DNA of 64,000 bases from CAWFFV01 sp963814985 (lineage in GTDB: Bacteria; Chloroflexota; Ktedonobacteria; Ktedonobacterales; Ktedonobacteraceae): positions 62,001 to 126,000 of the forward strand of contig CAWFFV010000002.1 of assembly GCA_963814985.1 (NCBI GenBank), read 5' to 3'. Below, piece after piece: positions 1-9,531 of this stretch (positions are counted from its first letter, which is position 1; each line of letters opens with the position of its first letter). The translations under genes and the position numbers were made by a program. The notes beneath the pieces are model-generated. The model did not search any database and was not told where the DNA came from. It saw nothing but the letters and a program-made list of their open reading frames with translations.

Positions 1-165
1 GGTCTGACTTTTAATAAATGTTCCTAAATGTGGAATTTTCTTTGTTGGGTAGACTCCCGCTACCATCAAAATACGATATGATCTCCTGGGCATTACGGCC
101 ATGCCAGATCTCTCACTTTCTTCACTTCAAGCTATTGCTTGTTTGCTCACCCTCCATAAGTCATC

Positions 166-331
166 CCTGGTAACTATTCAGGTTCCCTCGCCACCTGCGG
201 TGGCTCGCTCTTGTTTTGTGTGGGTGGCGAATGTTTGCCGGCGGCAAACACGCAACCCGCATAAAAACAACCTGCGAAGCCGCCGTAGACGCTGAGGCAA
301 TCGGGCAAAAGGAACCTGAATAGTTACCAGG
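166..331. mobile_element. MITE-like palindromic element with 21-bp terminal inverted repeats
   Basis: The ends are perfect 21-bp inverted repeats, 166-186 and 311-331 (inner core GGTAACTATTCAGG and its complement). The interior is also largely self-complementary, with a central GTTTGCC/GGCAAAC hairpin near 230-250, so the whole 166 bp could fold into one long imperfect hairpin. It encodes no protein. It lies just beyond the end of the AsnB-like gene, and its right half resembles the module at 23337-23399. It fills most of the otherwise empty first 353 bases. A non-autonomous transposon derivative or a structured intergenic repeat are both possible. Confidence 0.6.
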
Positions 332-353
332 AAACTCCATGGGGTACCACACC

Positions 354-2225
354 TCACACCACGAGAGGAACTGGTGTATCCATATAGACCTGGAACCAGA
401 GTTCCAGGCAGAGCAGTGCCCAGATGGCCCCGCTGTGGTCTACATTTTTTGTACTTGCATGCTCTTGTAGCAGGTTTTGAATAAATGGTGGATGAAATAT
501 TCCGCGTTGTCGCGCCCGTGGCGAGTCAAGTAGATCGAGGGCATAGGTTGTCAAATCGCCTCGCAACCAATGCTTGATGGGGACTCCAAATCCTTGCTTG
601 GGGCGATTTATAATCTCGGCAGGTAAGATATTAGCGGCAACTTTCTTCAAGAGAGATTTCAACACTCCATCGCGCAAACGTGTTGTAGGGGACAAAGCCG
701 TCACATATTCAGCCAGGGCGTGATCGAGCAACGGTGCTCGCGTCTCTAGTGAGTTAAACATGCTCATCTTGTCAACTTTGACCAGGATATCATCGGTAAG
801 ATAAGTACGTACATCCGCATACTGCATCTGAGCGACAACATCTTGATGAGGAGCAGTGTCAAACTGGCTAAAAAGCCGCTCATATGGATTATATTCACGG
901 ATGTGCGCAAAATATTCACGATTATAGAGCAACGGACGCGAACTCTCGGGGAAGGATTTGGTGAATTGTGCATAGCGCAAGGCAAGATTGTGGCGCATAC
1001 TACCAAAGCGTTTTTTGCCACGTATACCTGTCGGCATCAGCATACTCCCATAGCCCAGGAGAAAGCGTAGAAAGGCTGGTGTGCGCTCAATTGACAACTC
1101 ACGCTCATAACGCGAGTAGCCGCCAAAAATTTCATCCCCTCCATCGCCTGTCAGCACAACAGTCACATGCTCACGAGCTAATTTTGAAACATAGTATGTT
1201 GGCAACATAGAGGAATCGGCAAAAGGTTCATCAAAAGCCCAGACCATCTGTGGCAAAACCGAGACAAGATCCGGCCTAACAAGAAACTCATGATGATCTG
1301 TACCGAAATGCTGTGCAACCTTCCGGGCATAAGCTAACTCACTAAAATCGTCCTCCTCAAAGCCAATGGAAAACGTTTTGACAGGCTGTGACATCATCTG
1401 GCTCATGATCCCCACCACCAGACTGGAATTGATTCCCCCACTTAAGAACGCACCAAGTGGAACCTCACTCACCAGACGAATGCGTACAGCCTCTTCAAGC
1501 AACGCCTTTGTACGCTCAATGGCTGTAGCCTCATCATCCTGGCAGGTTGGTATAAAAGGCAAATCCCAATAACACATTGTGCTGACCTGCCCACATTCAT
1601 AGACCAATAAGTGTGCAGCAGGAAGTTTGAAAACGCTCTTGAAGAGGGTATGTGGCGCAGGTACATAGTGGTATACCAGATACTCATCGAGGGCAAGAGG
1701 ATTAATCGCTCGTGGGATACCTGCTTCAAGGATAGACTTGATCTCCGAGCCAAAAATCAAGCGCTCTCCATCCCAGTAGTAATTGAGCGGCTTCTTTCCA
1801 AAACGGTCACGTGCTACCAGTAGACGCTGCCGCTTGCGATCCCAAAGGGCAAAGGTAAACATACCACGCAAGTATTTGACGCACTCATCGCCATACTCTT
1901 CATAAGCATGAACAATGACTTCTGTATCACTATTCGTACGAAAGTGATGATTACGGTCCAGAAGTTCTTTGCGTAACTCACGATAGTTGTAAATCTCCCC
2001 ATTGAAGACGACAAGGATACTCTGATCTTCATTAAAAATCGGTTGATGACCACCTGCCAGATCAATAATAGAGAGACGGCGCATACCTAACGCGATACCA
2101 TCACCAACCCAAACACCCTGCTCATCCGGCCCACGGTGCCGAATAACCTGGCACATTCTCTCTATCAAATGCTCAGCACTCTGACGACTATACTGCCTAT
2201 CGATAAACCCCGCTATCCCACACAT
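354..2225 (-). CDS. asnB: Asparagine synthase (glutamine-hydrolysing), exopolysaccharide-locus type
   Basis: The 623-residue protein starts MCGIAGF, which places the Ntn-type nucleophile Cys2 of class II glutamine amidotransferases. The glutaminase domain covers about residues 1-210 and the ATP-pyrophosphatase synthetase domain about 220-600, ending with the KQGFGVP motif. The family transfers glutamine-derived ammonia to an acyl-adenylate. In polysaccharide clusters such enzymes often amidate a sugar acid or serve a peptide-like modification, so free asparagine may not be the product. The PP-loop reads SGGINSS where the family normally has SGGxDSS. It is the last gene of the minus-strand polysaccharide operon. 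An AAAGGA ribosome site lies about 11 bases before the ATG. Confidence 0.88.
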   Translation of the reverse strand: MCGIAGFIDRQYSRQSAEHLIERMCQVIRHRGPDEQGVWVGDGIALGMRRLSIIDLAGGHQPIFNEDQSILVVFNGEIYNYRELRKELLDRNHHFRTNSDTEVIVHAYEEYGDECVKYLRGMFTFALWDRKRQRLLVARDRFGKKPLNYYWDGERLIFGSEIKSILEAGIPRAINPLALDEYLVYHYVPAPHTLFKSVFKLPAAHLLVYECGQVSTMCYWDLPFIPTCQDDEATAIERTKALLEEAVRIRLVSEVPLGAFLSGGINSSLVVGIMSQMMSQPVKTFSIGFEEDDFSELAYARKVAQHFGTDHHEFLVRPDLVSVLPQMVWAFDEPFADSSMLPTYYVSKLAREHVTVVLTGDGGDEIFGGYSRYERELSIERTPAFLRFLLGYGSMLMPTGIRGKKRFGSMRHNLALRYAQFTKSFPESSRPLLYNREYFAHIREYNPYERLFSQFDTAPHQDVVAQMQYADVRTYLTDDILVKVDKMSMFNSLETRAPLLDHALAEYVTALSPTTRLRDGVLKSLLKKVAANILPAEIINRPKQGFGVPIKHWLRGDLTTYALDLLDSPRARQRGIFHPPFIQNLLQEHASTKNVDHSGAIWALLCLELWFQVYMDTPVPLVV

Positions 2226-2306
2226 TCCCCGAAAAGTCCTTTCAACTGCGTGTGCTGATGATTTCAGCAGTGGTACGTTTTGTATCAGGCTGTTTCTGGT
2301 GTTTTG

Positions 2307-3566
2307 TCATACGCTGAAAAAGCCGTACATACATATCTGTGATATGATCAAGCGTATAGTATTTTTCAATATGGCACGGGCTGCTTGCCCACATTGCGAT
2401 GTTTTTACCGGATCACGCAGCAAGGTAAGCAAGGCCTCTGCCAACCCCTGATAATCTTCGGACTCGACAAGCAAACCGTTCACACCATGCTGAATAATAT
2501 CTTCACTCCCACTCACACGCGTCGCCACACAAGGTACACCACAAGCCATAGCCTCTAGAATTGTGTTCGGCATACCTTCAAAACGTGAAGGAAGAACAGC
2601 CACTGCCCCCCGGCGGAACTGCGCCGGTACATCGTCGCGCACTCCTGCGAATTCGACACTCCTGGCAACACCTAACGCCTGCGCCATATGTTCAAGCTGG
2701 TTTTGGATAGGACCCGTTCCTACAATAATCAACCTTGCTCCAGGCGCTTCGCTCTGAACAAGACGCCAGGCTTGCAGAAGAACATCAATACCCTTCTGAT
2801 AACATATCCTGGCAACACAGACAACAACTTGAGATCGTTCCTCTTCAGGGATCTTTGTCTCGTTACCTGAAGGGCTGAAACGGGTAATATCTACACCGTT
2901 GGGAATCAGGAGTGTCTCCTGCAAAGCAAAGTTGTGCGCTGCAAGATATCCTTCCATACGCGAACTCAGCACAACAGCCACGGCATGGATACTTCGAAGC
3001 AGACGGTGAACCAGACGCACAAAAGGTTGCCCCATACGCTCTAAATCAGCTAAGTCACCACCTACCGGAATACGTCCGTAGACTCGTAGCCATGGTGCAC
3101 TGGCATCAAGAGAGCCAACAGAGAGCAAAGCTGTATCGAGAGGTTTCGTAGCATTCTCTAAGCCTGAGTTACACACGACTGTGATCATGGGTTTTCTTGC
3201 AAAAAGAGCAACCAATGCTGTTGGTAAAGCCAGTAAAGTAAGCTGATACGCTTCTAAAATGTCATAGCATCGTCGCCTTTGCCAGAGTGTCCATCCCATT
3301 ACGACCAGAGCCATCGCATAAAGAATTTTCTGAAATACTCTGGGTAGTTTCTCGCGGCCTCCTAATAAAGTACCGGCAACGCGGAGAATCCTTACGCCTT
3401 CGATCACCTCATACTTTTTCCATGCCTTATTTTGGCGAAAAGTAACTATTGTTACATTATATCCTCTCTTATGCAAACATCTCCCATGTTCAATTGCCTG
3501 TCTTTCTGCCCCACCCACGATGGGATAAAATGTACCGATAGAGATATAAATACGAGGATTGCTCAC
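2307..3566 (-). CDS. GT4-family glycosyltransferase with frameshifted C-terminus
   Basis: A GT-B fold glycosyltransferase of family 4 that should transfer an activated sugar during exopolysaccharide assembly. The N-terminus has the IGGAERQ acceptor-side loop, and the C-domain has the EGMPNTILEAMACGVP donor-binding signature near residue 330. It starts at a GTG with GGGAG nine bases upstream. The last 30 or so residues are out of frame: near 2372 another frame continues with EKYYTLDHITDMYVRLFQ, a normal GT4 ending, and stops at 2242. That end sits 16 bases before asnB. One base lost in a T or A run would explain this, so the true gene is probably 2242-3566. The acceptor sugar cannot be predicted. 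Confidence 0.85.
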   Translation of the reverse strand: MSNPRIYISIGTFYPIVGGAERQAIEHGRCLHKRGYNVTIVTFRQNKAWKKYEVIEGVRILRVAGTLLGGREKLPRVFQKILYAMALVVMGWTLWQRRRCYDILEAYQLTLLALPTALVALFARKPMITVVCNSGLENATKPLDTALLSVGSLDASAPWLRVYGRIPVGGDLADLERMGQPFVRLVHRLLRSIHAVAVVLSSRMEGYLAAHNFALQETLLIPNGVDITRFSPSGNETKIPEEERSQVVVCVARICYQKGIDVLLQAWRLVQSEAPGARLIIVGTGPIQNQLEHMAQALGVARSVEFAGVRDDVPAQFRRGAVAVLPSRFEGMPNTILEAMACGVPCVATRVSGSEDIIQHGVNGLLVESEDYQGLAEALLTLLRDPVKTSQCGQAARAILKNTIRLIISQICMYGFFSV

Positions 3567-3594
3567 TACTTGTTTCTCCCTCTACTACAACATG

Positions 3595-4947
3595 TCATCT
3601 CAAATTCTTTGCAGGCGTGTTTCTTTCAGGAACACCCTGAACCCTGTCAGGAGGCCTGTGATCTCCTGAAGCTTCACGAGAAAGCAAAACACGATAAAGG
3701 TCCACACACTGTTGGACGATGCGAGGCAACTGGTATTTCCGAACGACCGTAGCACGTCCTTGCTGGCCCAGGTGTTGCGCCAGATATGTATCCTCAATAA
3801 TACAGCGTAGAGCTTGTGCCAGCACCACAGGTTGTTCAGGTTCCACAAGTAAACCGTTGATGCCATCAATGACAATATCTTCGCTACCACTTACCTGCGT
3901 CGCGACACAAGGCAATTCACAGGCCATTGCTTCTAATAGAGCATTAGGCATACCTTCCCAACGTGAGGGAAGGACAAAGCCCCATGCTTGTTGTAAAAGA
4001 TCAACCACATTATTGCGCCGACCAAGGAATTTTACGCTCTCTTGAATACCCAATTCAGCAACAATACGTATCAGTTGCGGCTTAGCCTTGCCTTCACCAA
4101 CCAGCAGTAATCTGGGTTTCAGGGACATGGATTTCTCCGTTCGAGAATGCATCATCCGTCCCCATGCATGCAATAACACATCAATTCCTTTAGCATACTC
4201 CAGGCGTGCTACGCACAAAATATCACGCTCAGGTCTGGTTGGATCCGGTCGCTTTTCGGGCGCAGGTCGAAATTTTTCTGTATCGACGCTTCCCGAAATG
4301 TGCATAATTTGCCCCTCACGAAATCCACTTGTAGACAAAGAGGCGAGACCACGCGTGCTTAAAACCTGGTAGAAGGCCTGTGATTTCTGGAGAAACTTCA
4401 AGATCGCACCACCACCTAGCGGCACATGCTGCAAACCAGTCACATCGCTGGTAGTGATAACCCAATCATTAAAATCAACTTTCAGAAAATCGGTCTCGGT
4501 CAAGGTATCTGCCATCAGTGCTACCTCCCTCTCCACTATCCTGTCCGGTCCTGTGTTCTGAGTGCTGATAACAACAGGCTTATGGGTGAGTTGTCCAACA
4601 AGCACAGCCGCAGCTGCCAGAGTGGTTATTTGAAAGGCATGAATCACATCATAGGAGTGACGCAAGCGCCAGAGAGTCAGGAACATCGCAATATCCAGAG
4701 GCACATGTGCAAACTTGCCAAGGCGTAGTTGTCCTCCTGGCCCATACACACCACCAACACGTACCACCTCTAAACCATTTATCACCTCAGTTCTAGCCCA
4801 TTTTTTATCAAGCCGCAATGTAACAACAGTCACATCGTGCCCAAAAGCTTGTAGCTGACGGGCTTGCTTCTCCGCTCTCACCTCCGCACCGCCAATAAAC
4901 GGTGAAAATTTATAAGAAACAATACAGATACGCAGTCTATCTTCCAA
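3595..4947 (-). CDS. GT4-family glycosyltransferase
   Basis: The 450-residue protein has the same architecture as its downstream neighbour: FIGGAEVRAEKQ near the N-terminus, then a C-terminal donor domain with LPSRWEGMPNALLEAMACELP. About 60 extra residues between the lobes (around 150-230) make it longer than most GT4 enzymes. A TTG start is supported by GGAAGGAG six bases upstream. The gene is 28 bases from the next gene and 47 bases from the flippase-polymerase fusion, so it belongs to the same operon. The likely role is sequential sugar addition to an undecaprenyl-linked repeat unit on the cytoplasmic face. Donor and acceptor are unknown. Confidence 0.88.
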   Translation of the reverse strand: MEDRLRICIVSYKFSPFIGGAEVRAEKQARQLQAFGHDVTVVTLRLDKKWARTEVINGLEVVRVGGVYGPGGQLRLGKFAHVPLDIAMFLTLWRLRHSYDVIHAFQITTLAAAAVLVGQLTHKPVVISTQNTGPDRIVEREVALMADTLTETDFLKVDFNDWVITTSDVTGLQHVPLGGGAILKFLQKSQAFYQVLSTRGLASLSTSGFREGQIMHISGSVDTEKFRPAPEKRPDPTRPERDILCVARLEYAKGIDVLLHAWGRMMHSRTEKSMSLKPRLLLVGEGKAKPQLIRIVAELGIQESVKFLGRRNNVVDLLQQAWGFVLPSRWEGMPNALLEAMACELPCVATQVSGSEDIVIDGINGLLVEPEQPVVLAQALRCIIEDTYLAQHLGQQGRATVVRKYQLPRIVQQCVDLYRVLLSREASGDHRPPDRVQGVPERNTPAKNLR

Positions 4948-4994
4948 GAAATTCTCCTTCCTTAACAGGTCTATCTTACTGACAAATAATCTGG

Positions 4995-7880
4995 TCAGGC
5001 TAGAGGAACGCTTTCTCGCTCTACCTGTTGTGCTTTCTTTCGAGGTATCCCAACAAAAACATCAACGCTTTCCTGGATTGCTTGCTCTGTTGTGCTCCAA
5101 TAAGAGATAAAAGGCAGCGCCATGATAATCCAGAAATAGAGGCCGATAGCCTGCGTCCAGAGATCATTCATGTCAAAAGATTGCAAGAATACATCGACCA
5201 GGATCGCAAAAGCCACGACGAACAGCGCACGTCGCTCACCAGTAGTTCTTCGTATGCCTATAAGGAGGCTGATAGCAAGTGAAATAAAGATCAACAGGAG
5301 CAAGGTTATTCCAATAACTCCATGGTCATAGAGAGTACCAATAAAGAGATTAGACGCCGAGGTTGCAATGACATTGCCAGCAAAGCCCACTTGCAGATTG
5401 GCGAGTAAGATATCGGAGGACTTCAGTCCATATCCCAGGAGTTGTGCTGGATCAAAATGGTTAAGAAGTGCCTGCCAGAGATATGTACGTCCATTGAGTG
5501 AGCCTATATCCTGGTTCAAGAATCGATTAAAAAGAGGAACATTGCCCACCTGCACGAGCAAAAACAGCAAGATAGCTAGCCCGGCAATACCACAAAAAAG
5601 GCCATATTTTACCTTCCGTGAAGGCAAGAACAGTAGCATAACGATCACACTCAAAGGAACACTAATAAATGCACTACGCGTGAAAGTGAGTCCAATCACC
5701 ACCAGAAAGAGGATCACTAACAACGACACAACCAGACGCCCCCAACCTCGCAATGTGGTAGCGCGATAGATGGCAATCGGAAGAACAACTGAAAGAAACA
5801 GAGCCAGCGTTGGAGCAGCTGAAAAAATTGAGAAAATACGGAAGAGAGATGTAGTCGGGTCCATTACCCCATTCTGCTGAGTAATATAACCATAGATACC
5901 ATACAAAGCTACAAACGTAGCGCCTAGCAGGATCGTATCTATGAGCTTAAATAGGCGGAGTCGTGTCGTCAACACAGAGATTGTTATAATCGCAACTGCC
6001 AAATAGTTCAGATACGTAAACCAGGTCGTCAGGAATACTCCCATACCAACAATGGAAATTCCAATGCCAGCAAATACCCAGAGAAGATAGATCAACAAAA
6101 ACGTCAGTACTGGCATCGTCTTAAGTGCTGACCTGACTGGTACATCAATGAGCAAAAGTAAGGTTGGAATGGTTAAACCCGTAAAGAAATTGTTGTTCGT
6201 CAAAAACGGTATATTGGGGCTGAGGACGGCACTCACCAGTACCCAGACAATTACTAATGCATAACGATAGCGCAAGAGAGTCACCATAGCAATTGATCCG
6301 AGAGCTAGCCGCAAGGTATAAGAAGAATCATGGAGAAGACCAATCGCTCCTATAGTAAAGACCACACAGGCAATACCAACACACATGAGCAGCCGACTCG
6401 TCTGATAAGAGGAACCGAAAGGCGAAAAAAAATTCTCCTGCCACGAATCCCATTTTGTGAAATACCGCTTCAGACTGAGGTTCCTGAAGGCACTCTTGAT
6501 CTCTGGAGGTATAACAAAAAGATCAAGTTTCCCGATCAGACGGCGAAGAACGACAAACATAATCAGCATAGTACCGACATAGTAAGCTGAGGTGGCAAGA
6601 GCGATCCCCTGACTCTGCCAGAAATGGGCAAAAATAGCGTCAAAGATGGCATTGGCAATCACACTAAATATGCTAACTCCCATCAAAACCTTTGTCTTGC
6701 CAATAGCACTAAAGGCCTTTGAGGTAATAATACCTAAAGACATAGGTGCAAGGCCAAAGATGAAACCAACAAAGGTTGTTGCTGTAAGATTTGTATCTTC
6801 GGCAGAAAAAGCTCCACGTTGAAAAAGTAGCTGTACCAGGGGATGCGCCAGAAACAATAATATAACGCTCAAAGCTGTCGTAGAGAGACCTACAACCCAC
6901 AAGTAGAGACGCAATGTCCCCTTAAAAGCTGGCATATCATTACCGGCAGCCTGGCGCGAGAGATAGGGGAGAGCGGCTCGCCCAACAGAAGCAAAAATCA
7001 CCCCAGAACAGACACTTACAAGTTTAAGTGAATAGCTAAGCGCCGAGATGCTACCAACCGAGAGAAACGAGGCAAAGATCTGGTCAATGAGCGGACTGGC
7101 CTGGCTGATTAAAGAACCCAACAATACCGGCCATGCTGCAAGCAAAATTTGAGCAAGTGCAGGACTACGTAAAGCTAGCACAGGCCGATAGACTATTCTT
7201 GCATTGCGAACACGAATGAGAAATGTACACAATTGCAGGCATAGCCCGATTATTGTTCCAATGCAAAAGACCATAACACCATGTGCGCTGCCACTTACGA
7301 GCACAAGCACACCAGTAGTAAGTGGCACCAGTAACCCTGCATAAGCAGGCCAACCAAATTGGCCTTCAGTGTTGAGGATGCACTCCAGGAAACCAATCAC
7401 TATCATGGGTATAATCACTGGATACGTAAATGGAGCCAGATTGATGGCAAGCCCCAAACGAAATGGGTCCAATGCCGGAGCCGAAAAAAGAACTACCTGT
7501 CGACGAAAGACAAAAAGGACCAGTGTGAGGAGTGTAGCCCCTACCAGTAAGAGGTTCAGTAATGTACTAAAGAGAATCGACGCCTGCTCTTTACCTTCTT
7601 GCGCACGCACACGGGCATAAACAGGAATGACGGCGGTTTCAATCGAGCTGATGAGCAAGTATGCCAGCAGGGTTGGGAACGTGGTGGCAATAAAATAGGC
7701 ATCCATCGTCGCCCCCGCTCCAAAGCGTGAAGTCACGATCACCTGATTGAGCATACCCATCATACGGGTCAGTAAAGCTGCCGATGCCATGCTTAGCAAA
7801 GCACGAAAAATATATTTATTAGCAGATTTCAGTCGTATTGCTGCTATATGAGCGCTAGAACTGGTTACAAGCCGAGACAT
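4995..7880 (-). CDS. MurJ-like lipid-linked oligosaccharide flippase fused to Wzy/O-antigen ligase-like polymerase
   Basis: This single polypeptide of about 961 residues is almost wholly membrane-embedded. Residues 1-450 resemble the MurJ/MviN MOP flippases (SRFGAGATMDAYFIA, LLFQRGAFSAEDT). After a polar linker of about 35 residues (around 450-490), residues 490-940 form a second multi-span region like O-antigen ligase/Wzy proteins, with a large loop holding LNGRTYLWQALLNHF and GYGLKSS. Flipping and polymerisation are normally separate proteins (Wzx, Wzy), so the fusion would couple export with chain growth. The ATG at 7880 has GGAGG about ten bases upstream and is preferred to nearby upstream starts. 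The gene is intact over 2.9 kb in a window with many frameshifts. Confidence 0.85.
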   Translation of the reverse strand: MSRLVTSSSAHIAAIRLKSANKYIFRALLSMASAALLTRMMGMLNQVIVTSRFGAGATMDAYFIATTFPTLLAYLLISSIETAVIPVYARVRAQEGKEQASILFSTLLNLLLVGATLLTLVLFVFRRQVVLFSAPALDPFRLGLAINLAPFTYPVIIPMIVIGFLECILNTEGQFGWPAYAGLLVPLTTGVLVLVSGSAHGVMVFCIGTIIGLCLQLCTFLIRVRNARIVYRPVLALRSPALAQILLAAWPVLLGSLISQASPLIDQIFASFLSVGSISALSYSLKLVSVCSGVIFASVGRAALPYLSRQAAGNDMPAFKGTLRLYLWVVGLSTTALSVILLFLAHPLVQLLFQRGAFSAEDTNLTATTFVGFIFGLAPMSLGIITSKAFSAIGKTKVLMGVSIFSVIANAIFDAIFAHFWQSQGIALATSAYYVGTMLIMFVVLRRLIGKLDLFVIPPEIKSAFRNLSLKRYFTKWDSWQENFFSPFGSSYQTSRLLMCVGIACVVFTIGAIGLLHDSSYTLRLALGSIAMVTLLRYRYALVIVWVLVSAVLSPNIPFLTNNNFFTGLTIPTLLLLIDVPVRSALKTMPVLTFLLIYLLWVFAGIGISIVGMGVFLTTWFTYLNYLAVAIITISVLTTRLRLFKLIDTILLGATFVALYGIYGYITQQNGVMDPTTSLFRIFSIFSAAPTLALFLSVVLPIAIYRATTLRGWGRLVVSLLVILFLVVIGLTFTRSAFISVPLSVIVMLLFLPSRKVKYGLFCGIAGLAILLFLLVQVGNVPLFNRFLNQDIGSLNGRTYLWQALLNHFDPAQLLGYGLKSSDILLANLQVGFAGNVIATSASNLFIGTLYDHGVIGITLLLLIFISLAISLLIGIRRTTGERRALFVVAFAILVDVFLQSFDMNDLWTQAIGLYFWIIMALPFISYWSTTEQAIQESVDVFVGIPRKKAQQVERESVPLA

Positions 7881-7974
7881 ATGCATCACCCCTCCCCTTG
7901 TAAACTAAAGCTACAGAACAAGCGAAAGCACAAACATACTTTCCATTGTCGAAACTATGCGCCTTCATCCTTGT

Positions 7975-9477
7975 CTATTGCCTATGTCCATTGCTATCTA
8001 GCTTGCTCGCTTCGCTATATTGCTGATGGCTACCAGATACCGGGTTGTCAATCCTGTCCATAGGAATAGAAGGCAGCTTTAAAGGATGAGGACCTCTAGA
8101 AGAGGTGGAAATGGGCACAACCGCTGTAGCAGAGAGACTGGTAGAGAGAAACACAGAGTCTACTTGAGATTGTTCCTTCACTTTTGGATGTTGGGGCTTA
8201 TCAACATAGTCTGACCAGCGACTTTTATTGATGGCGAGTCCCAGTACCAGAGCATGGACATTGTTTAACTCATGTTTGACACGGAGCAGCACCCTGCGAG
8301 GCGTTTTAGAGATATCACAAACCAGAATTACCGCATGGACAAGTGAGGCCATAATCTGTACATCGGCAACAGGAAGCATCGCAGGAGCATCAAAAATGAC
8401 ATAATCAAAAGGTGCATTTTTAAGGAAGCTAAAGAAAGACGCGGCAAGCGATGATTGGAGTAATTCTGCCGGTCGTACTGGTGCCTTTCCGGCAGTTAAC
8501 AAGTGCAAATTTGGAATGGTAGTTTCCTGAGCAGAGAATTCTCTGGGAGACATATTCAGCATATCTGCAAAGGTTGTAGATAGCCCTTGCTGGTCGTCGA
8601 GATGAAAACGTTGGCTCAGTACAGGATGGTGCAAGTTGGCATCGACTAGCAACACCTTTTTTCCAGTCATAGCCAAAAACGAGGCGAGACTGGCTACAAC
8701 AGTACTCTTGCCTTCACCAGCCAGGGCACTTGTCACCATCACAAGCTTAAATGACTGGATAGCCTGAGTTGCATTCAAACTTGCACACAATTTGTAATAT
8801 TTTTCTGCCAGTACCTCGTCAGATATTTTATGCCGCTTTTTCTGTAAAAACTGTGGAATCACGGTCAGCAGTTCCATCCCCAAAAGTGTTGGTATCTCAT
8901 CAGGGTCGGCAATCTGATCACCAACCCATTCAAAAATGATAATGAGAGCTATAGCAAGACCAAAACTAACCAGCGCGGCAATACCTGTGTCCTGTAGAGG
9001 CTGAGGTTTAATCGGACTGAGAGGTCTTTGTGCTTGCAAGATCTGAACACTGCCAGGAAGTTGCGCATCTGCATATAACGCAAAGCTCTTACTTATCTCG
9101 TTGGCAAGTTGTGCCGCTAATTGCGGATCACTATTTTGGACATCAAGCTCAATAAGTTGCGTATTGGATTGAGGCTTCACAGTGACCGCTTCGCTAAGTT
9201 GCTGTACGGTCATCCCCCGATGTAATGCCGCCACTGGTTCAAGCACAGTGTGATTAGTAAGCAACTGTGCATAGGTTGGAACAGCAGCCAGACTGGCAGT
9301 GGTATTGCCCGGTGATGAGGCATCCAGATCAATAACCAGTATTGCTGAGGCCTGGTAAGTCGGATGAGTCAGTTTACTGGCAAGAAAGGTTGCACCACAG
9401 CAAATAACCATCCCAAGCATTACCACCCATGCCCAACGCTTAATAAGCGTTATATAGCGACTTAGAGGATTTTGCAT
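7975..9477 (-). CDS. Wzz-type chain-length determinant fused to BY-kinase-like ATPase
   Basis: The 500-residue protein has a Wzz domain (transmembrane segments near 14-34 and 166-184, with the proline-rich RPLSPIKPQP before the second) followed by a cytoplasmic P-loop ATPase. Walker A is SALAGEGKST (about 250), Walker A' is VLLVDAN (about 275) and Walker B is FDYVIFDAP. This is the layout of bacterial tyrosine autokinases that set polysaccharide chain length. The C-terminal tail has only one tyrosine instead of the usual cluster, so classical tail autophosphorylation is doubtful. The gene lies between the epimerase and the flippase-polymerase fusion. AAGGA sits about nine bases before the ATG. 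Confidence 0.85.
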   Translation of the reverse strand: MQNPLSRYITLIKRWAWVVMLGMVICCGATFLASKLTHPTYQASAILVIDLDASSPGNTTASLAAVPTYAQLLTNHTVLEPVAALHRGMTVQQLSEAVTVKPQSNTQLIELDVQNSDPQLAAQLANEISKSFALYADAQLPGSVQILQAQRPLSPIKPQPLQDTGIAALVSFGLAIALIIIFEWVGDQIADPDEIPTLLGMELLTVIPQFLQKKRHKISDEVLAEKYYKLCASLNATQAIQSFKLVMVTSALAGEGKSTVVASLASFLAMTGKKVLLVDANLHHPVLSQRFHLDDQQGLSTTFADMLNMSPREFSAQETTIPNLHLLTAGKAPVRPAELLQSSLAASFFSFLKNAPFDYVIFDAPAMLPVADVQIMASLVHAVILVCDISKTPRRVLLRVKHELNNVHALVLGLAINKSRWSDYVDKPQHPKVKEQSQVDSVFLSTSLSATAVVPISTSSRGPHPLKLPSIPMDRIDNPVSGSHQQYSEASKLDSNGHRQ

Positions 9478-9531
9478 AATAAATCATCCTTAGTATACAG
9501 ATAATAGGGAATAATTGATCAACTATGGAGA

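Noticed and set aside
101..352. Short open frames at the window start
   Set aside because: They lie within the palindromic element and resemble no protein.
9485..9496. TTAGTATAC before the BY-kinase gene, also near 22029
   Set aside because: Different from TTAGTGTA, no paired arm at operator spacing; likely chance.
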